The position numbers were made by a program, and so were the translations under genes. Of a DNA stretch of 24,401 nucleotides, positions 21,269-24,401 are shown in pieces. A model generated the notes under the pieces. That model had not been told where the DNA came from and searched no databases. It worked only from the letters and a program-made list of their open reading frames with translations. The number at the start of each line of letters is the position of its first letter. Positions within the stretch are counted from its first letter, which is position 1. The stretch is from an uncultured Ruminococcus sp. (GTDB lineage: Bacteria; Bacillota; Clostridia; Oscillospirales; CAG-272). The stretch is taken from contig URUL01000022.1 in the NCBI GenBank assembly GCA_900551005.1, positions 1-24,401 of the forward strand, in the 5' to 3' direction.

Positions 21269-23986
21269 TCAAGCTTTGCTCATACCGCTCTTCTGTCTGC
21301 GGTAAGCCTGCTTGAAATTGTGTTCGTCATCCTCGCGGAAGGCATCGGCTGTCGTCGGCATTTCGGGATCGGTAAAGTGCTCCTTGCCGTAGTAGGCATT
21401 CAGATACATCTGCCTTATTTCGCTCATCAGCGGATATCTCGGGTTTGCTCCCGTGCACTGGTCGTCAAATGCCTGCTCCGTCATCGCGTCAAGCCTATCG
21501 AGAAAATCCTTTTCATCTATGCTGTAATCGCGTATTGCCTTCTTTATGCCGACACGCTCTTTGAGCGTATTGAGAGCCGAGATGAGATTTTCGAGCTTTT
21601 CGCTGTCGGTTTTTCCGCCGAGGCCGAGATAGTCTGCGATCTCCGCATACCGTGCGAGCGTGTGCGGATGGTCATACTGCGAGAAGGTACCCATCTTGAC
21701 AGGAGCTTCGGAAGCATTGAAGCGGAGGACTTCTTCTATCATCAGCGCGTTTGCAATGCCGTGCGGCAGATGATGGAAAGCGCCGAGCTTATGTGCCATG
21801 GAGTGGCATACGCCGAGGAAGGCATTCGCAAAAGCCATACCCGCCATAGTTGCGGCATTCGCCAGTTTCTCACGCGCTGCGACATCGGTCTGACCGTTGT
21901 CATATGCTCTCGGCAGAAATTCGAAGATGATCTTCAGCGCGCGCAGAGCGAGTCCGTCCGTATAATCCGTTGCCATCACCGAGGCATATGCCTCCAGTGC
22001 ATGCGTGACGGCATCTATACCCGAAGCTGCCGTGAGCCCGCGGGGAGCGCTCATATGGAAATCTGTATCGACGATTGCCATATTCGGCAGGAGCTCATAA
22101 TCTGCGAGCGGATATTTGATACCTGTTTTTTCATCTGTGATAACGGCAAAGGGAGTTACCTCACTGCCTGTGCCGGCAGAGGTGGGAACGGCGATGAAAT
22201 ATGCCTTTTCTCCCATTTTCGGGAATGTATATACTCTTTTACGTATATCGATAAAGCGCATCGCCATATCCATGAAGTCAGCTTCCGGATGCTCATAGAG
22301 GACCCACATGATCTTGCCCGCGTCCATAGCCGAGCCGCCGCCGAGGGCGATAATGCAGTCGGGCGCAAAATCCGTCATCTGCTTTGCACCGGCGACGGCA
22401 CATGCGAGAGTCGGGGCCGGTGCGACATCGAAGAAAGTCGAGTGGACAATGCCCATTTCATCGAGCTTATCGGTGATTGGTTTTGTATATCCGTTGCGGT
22501 ACAGAAAAGCATCGGTTACGATAAAGACGCGCTTTTTGCCCATGACGGTCCTGAGCTCATCGAGGGCGACGGGCAGACAGCCTTTCTTGATATAGACTTT
22601 TTCGGGAGTACGGAACCAGAGCATGTTTTCTCTCCTTTCGGCAACTGTTTTTATATTCAGCAGGTGCTTGACACCGACGTTTTCGGAAACGCTGTTTCCG
22701 CCCCATGAGCCGCAGCCCAATGTCATGGACGGCGGAAGCTTGAAATTATAAAGGTCGCCTATTCCGCCGTGAGAGGAGGGCGTATTCACGAGGATACGGC
22801 ACGTTTTCATCCTGGCGGCAAATTCATCGAGCTTTGCACGCTCTGTTTGCTCGTTGAGATAGATGGAGGAGGTGTGACCGTAGCCGCCGTCGGCTATCAG
22901 ATGCTCAGCTTTGTCGAAGGCATCCTTGATATCCTTGGCACGGTACATCGCAAGAACGGGAGAGAGCTTTTCATGCGCAAATTCTTCGGAGAGCTCCACG
23001 CTCTCTACCTCACCTATGAGTATCTTGGTCCCCGCCGGAACATTCACGCCGGAGAGCTCGGCTATCCTTGCTGCGCTCTGACCGACTATCTTGGCATTGA
23101 GCGCGCCGTTTATGATGATGGTCTTTCTGACCTTTTCCGTTTCATCGGGGGAGAGGAAGAAGCATCCGCGTGAGGCAAATTCTGTTTTCACGGCATCGTA
23201 TATCCCGTCCGGAACGATAACGGATTGCTCTGAGGCACATATCATGCCGTTGTCAAATGTCTTGGAATGAATGATGGAGCTTACAGCGAGAACGATATCC
23301 GCCGTATCATCTATTATCGCCGGCGTATTTCCGGCTCCGACGCCGAGGGCGGGCTTGCCGCTGGAGTATGCCGCCTTTACCATGCCGGGACCGCCTGTGG
23401 CAAGAATGATATCGGCTTCCTTCATCAGAAGGCTCGTCATATCGAGGTTGGGAACGTCTATCCAATCTATGATGCCCTCGGGAGCGCCTGCCGCTACAGC
23501 CGCTTCAAGGACGAGTTTTGCCGCGGCTATCGTACAGTCTTTTGCTCTCGGATGGGGACTTATGATGATCGCATTTCTCGTTTTCAGTGCGAGAAGCGTC
23601 TTGAATATTGCGGTAGAGGTGGGATTTGTCGTCGGGATAACGGCGGCGATAACACCGATAGGCTCGGCTATCTTTTTTATGCCGTATGCCTTGTCCTCTT
23701 CGATGACGCCGCATGTTTTTGTATTTCTGTATGCGTTATATATATATTCGGCGGCATAGTTGTTTTTTATCACCTTGTCTTCGACAATGCCCATGCCTGT
23801 TTCAGCCACTGCCATTTTTGCGAGGGGGATACGTGCTCTGTTTGCAGCTATGGCTGCAGCTTTGAATATTGCATCCACCTGCTCCTGCGTATAAGAAGCA
23901 AACATTTCCTGCGCTTCTCTTATACGAGAGAGTGCTTCTTTCAGCGTTTCAACGCTGTCTATTGATGTTCTTTTGTTTGTTTCCAT
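21269..23986 (-). CDS. adhE: Bifunctional acetaldehyde-CoA/alcohol dehydrogenase
   Basis: The 905-residue full-length AdhE converts acetyl-CoA to acetaldehyde and then to ethanol using two NADH. The N-terminal aldehyde dehydrogenase domain (about 1-440) has catalytic C250 in NGMICASEQS. The C-terminal iron-dependent alcohol dehydrogenase (about 460-880) has GGGSAMDAGK for NAD binding. Its iron ligands D658, H662, H728 and H742 match the spacing of E. coli AdhE. It forms filaments (spirosomes) in other bacteria; that is not tested here. The start ATG 23984-23986 follows GGAGGA. It is 25 nt after rex, so Rex probably represses it when NADH/NAD+ is low. No frameshift was seen. Confidence 0.97.
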   Translation of the reverse strand: METNKRTSIDSVETLKEALSRIREAQEMFASYTQEQVDAIFKAAAIAANRARIPLAKMAVAETGMGIVEDKVIKNNYAAEYIYNAYRNTKTCGVIEEDKAYGIKKIAEPIGVIAAVIPTTNPTSTAIFKTLLALKTRNAIIISPHPRAKDCTIAAAKLVLEAAVAAGAPEGIIDWIDVPNLDMTSLLMKEADIILATGGPGMVKAAYSSGKPALGVGAGNTPAIIDDTADIVLAVSSIIHSKTFDNGMICASEQSVIVPDGIYDAVKTEFASRGCFFLSPDETEKVRKTIIINGALNAKIVGQSAARIAELSGVNVPAGTKILIGEVESVELSEEFAHEKLSPVLAMYRAKDIKDAFDKAEHLIADGGYGHTSSIYLNEQTERAKLDEFAARMKTCRILVNTPSSHGGIGDLYNFKLPPSMTLGCGSWGGNSVSENVGVKHLLNIKTVAERRENMLWFRTPEKVYIKKGCLPVALDELRTVMGKKRVFIVTDAFLYRNGYTKPITDKLDEMGIVHSTFFDVAPAPTLACAVAGAKQMTDFAPDCIIALGGGSAMDAGKIMWVLYEHPEADFMDMAMRFIDIRKRVYTFPKMGEKAYFIAVPTSAGTGSEVTPFAVITDEKTGIKYPLADYELLPNMAIVDTDFHMSAPRGLTAASGIDAVTHALEAYASVMATDYTDGLALRALKIIFEFLPRAYDNGQTDVAAREKLANAATMAGMAFANAFLGVCHSMAHKLGAFHHLPHGIANALMIEEVLRFNASEAPVKMGTFSQYDHPHTLARYAEIADYLGLGGKTDSEKLENLISALNTLKERVGIKKAIRDYSIDEKDFLDRLDAMTEQAFDDQCTGANPRYPLMSEIRQMYLNAYYGKEHFTDPEMPTTADAFREDDEHNFKQAYRRQKSGMSKA

Positions 23987-24011
23987 GAGTTCCTCCTTGG
24001 TTTTATAGTTT

Positions 24012-24289
24012 TTAGTGATTTTCGACCTTTTGCCTCAGCCTTGCAAGCGAAAGCGCGAGACTTTCATTCTGCACGGTGATGCCGTCGGGAACATTGAGTC
24101 TTGCGGAAGAGAAATTCCATATGGCGCGTACGCCGCTTTTGATGAGAAAATCTGCCGTTTCCTGCGCCGCATCATGAGGTACCGTGATGATTCCGATCTC
24201 TATCTGACGGAGTCTGCAATAAGTCGGAAGCTCCTCAAGCGGGCGGATATATTCCGAGAATTTGGTGCTGTCTGTGTCGAATGCATGCG
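24012..24289 (-). CDS. rex: Redox-sensing transcriptional repressor Rex, C-terminal part (5' end missing)
   Basis: On the minus strand an open frame ends at TAA 24012-24014. It reads AFDTD, SEYIRPLEELPTYC, IEIGIITVPHDAAQETADFLIKSG, VRAIWNFSSARL and a C-terminal SLALSLARLRQKVENH helix. These match the C-terminal NAD(H)-binding half of Rex, including the IWNF motif and the domain-swapped last helix. The DNA-binding N-terminus is missing because the sequence turns into artefact at about 24290. Only about 92 residues of about 210 remain. It is 25 nt upstream of adhE and would be the first gene of the operon as far as seen. Confidence 0.9.
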
Positions 24290-24401
24290 ATCTCGTATGC
24301 CGTATTAAGATTGAAAAAAAAAATGGGAGGGGAGGCGGGGGGAGGGGGGGAGGGGGGAGGGTGGAGGAGGGGGAGGGGGGGGACAGGCAGAGGGGCGGAT
24401 A
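24290..24401. other. Sequencing/assembly artefact: Illumina adapter-like end, poly-A and G-rich tail
   Basis: ATCTCGTATGCCGT (24290-24303) is an exact match to the start of the Illumina P7 flow-cell sequence. The next ten bases match the rest at about six positions and end TTG. Then come ten As (24314-24323) and a nearly pure G/A tail. Adapter followed by As and then Gs is the usual read-through pattern on two-colour instruments. The rex frame breaks here. No biological features should be called in this stretch. Confidence 0.9.

Noticed and set aside
21182..22708. 508-residue open frame on the plus strand
   Set aside because: It is antisense to adhE, whose catalytic residues are intact; the reading is Cys/Arg/Ile-rich with no domain.
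24015..24308. 97-residue plus-strand open frame at the contig end
   Set aside because: It is antisense to the rex 3' half, which has clear Rex motifs on the minus strand, and it runs into adapter-like sequence.
24324..24401. G-rich tail as a possible G-quadruplex or repeat
   Set aside because: It follows adapter-like sequence and a poly-A run, so it is best explained as no-signal base calls.

Overview
The window looks like a contig end from an anaerobic, low-to-mid-GC Firmicute, most probably a gut or rumen Clostridia of the Ruminococcus/Oscillospiraceae type. The signs are AdhE, a Rex-type regulator, two [FeFe] hydrogenases of different classes, an ECF-type S component, Gram-positive Shine-Dalgarno spacing and sigma-A-like promoters. 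The taxon is inferred from gene content; no 16S gene or other marker is present.

Left part (1-6.6 kb), housekeeping: a tRNA-Arg(CCT) cut by the window edge; an AI-2E-family permease (-) divergent from an ECF S component (+); then a co-directional trio made of an unrecognised barrel-like enzyme, a flavin-reductase-like protein and an M3 oligoendopeptidase, closed by a strong terminator hairpin.

Middle part (6.6-13.9 kb), an accessory module bounded by terminators: a short structured segment with a 33-residue ORF; a response regulator followed by a sensor domain and a 7TM histidine kinase, which appear to be one 7TMR-DISM-like receptor kinase split by a -1 frame change at a G5 run; and, divergent from the regulator, a 1369-residue surface protein with a signal peptide, nine InlB-type B repeats, a coiled coil and a C-terminal membrane anchor. 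The shared intergenic region holds two GTTACGA direct repeats spaced 10 bp apart, just upstream of a good extended -10 promoter for the surface protein. This suggests a dedicated two-component system controlling an adhesin.

Right part (14-24.3 kb): an L-fucose/arabinose-isomerase-like gene (+) converges through a bidirectional terminator on a tightly packed minus-strand operon. In transcription order it reads rex (partial), adhE, an APH-fold kinase, two tandem thioredoxin-like [2Fe-2S] proteins, a PAS-containing putative H2-sensing [FeFe] hydrogenase (HydS-like), a SpoIIE/PP2C phosphatase overlapping it by 8 nt, and a second [FeFe] hydrogenase. The operon links NADH/NAD+ sensing (Rex), ethanol formation (AdhE), hydrogen formation and putative hydrogen sensing.

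The last ~112 bases are not believable as genome. They contain a 14-base exact match to the Illumina P7 end, then a 10-A run and a G-rich tail, and they cut into the rex gene.
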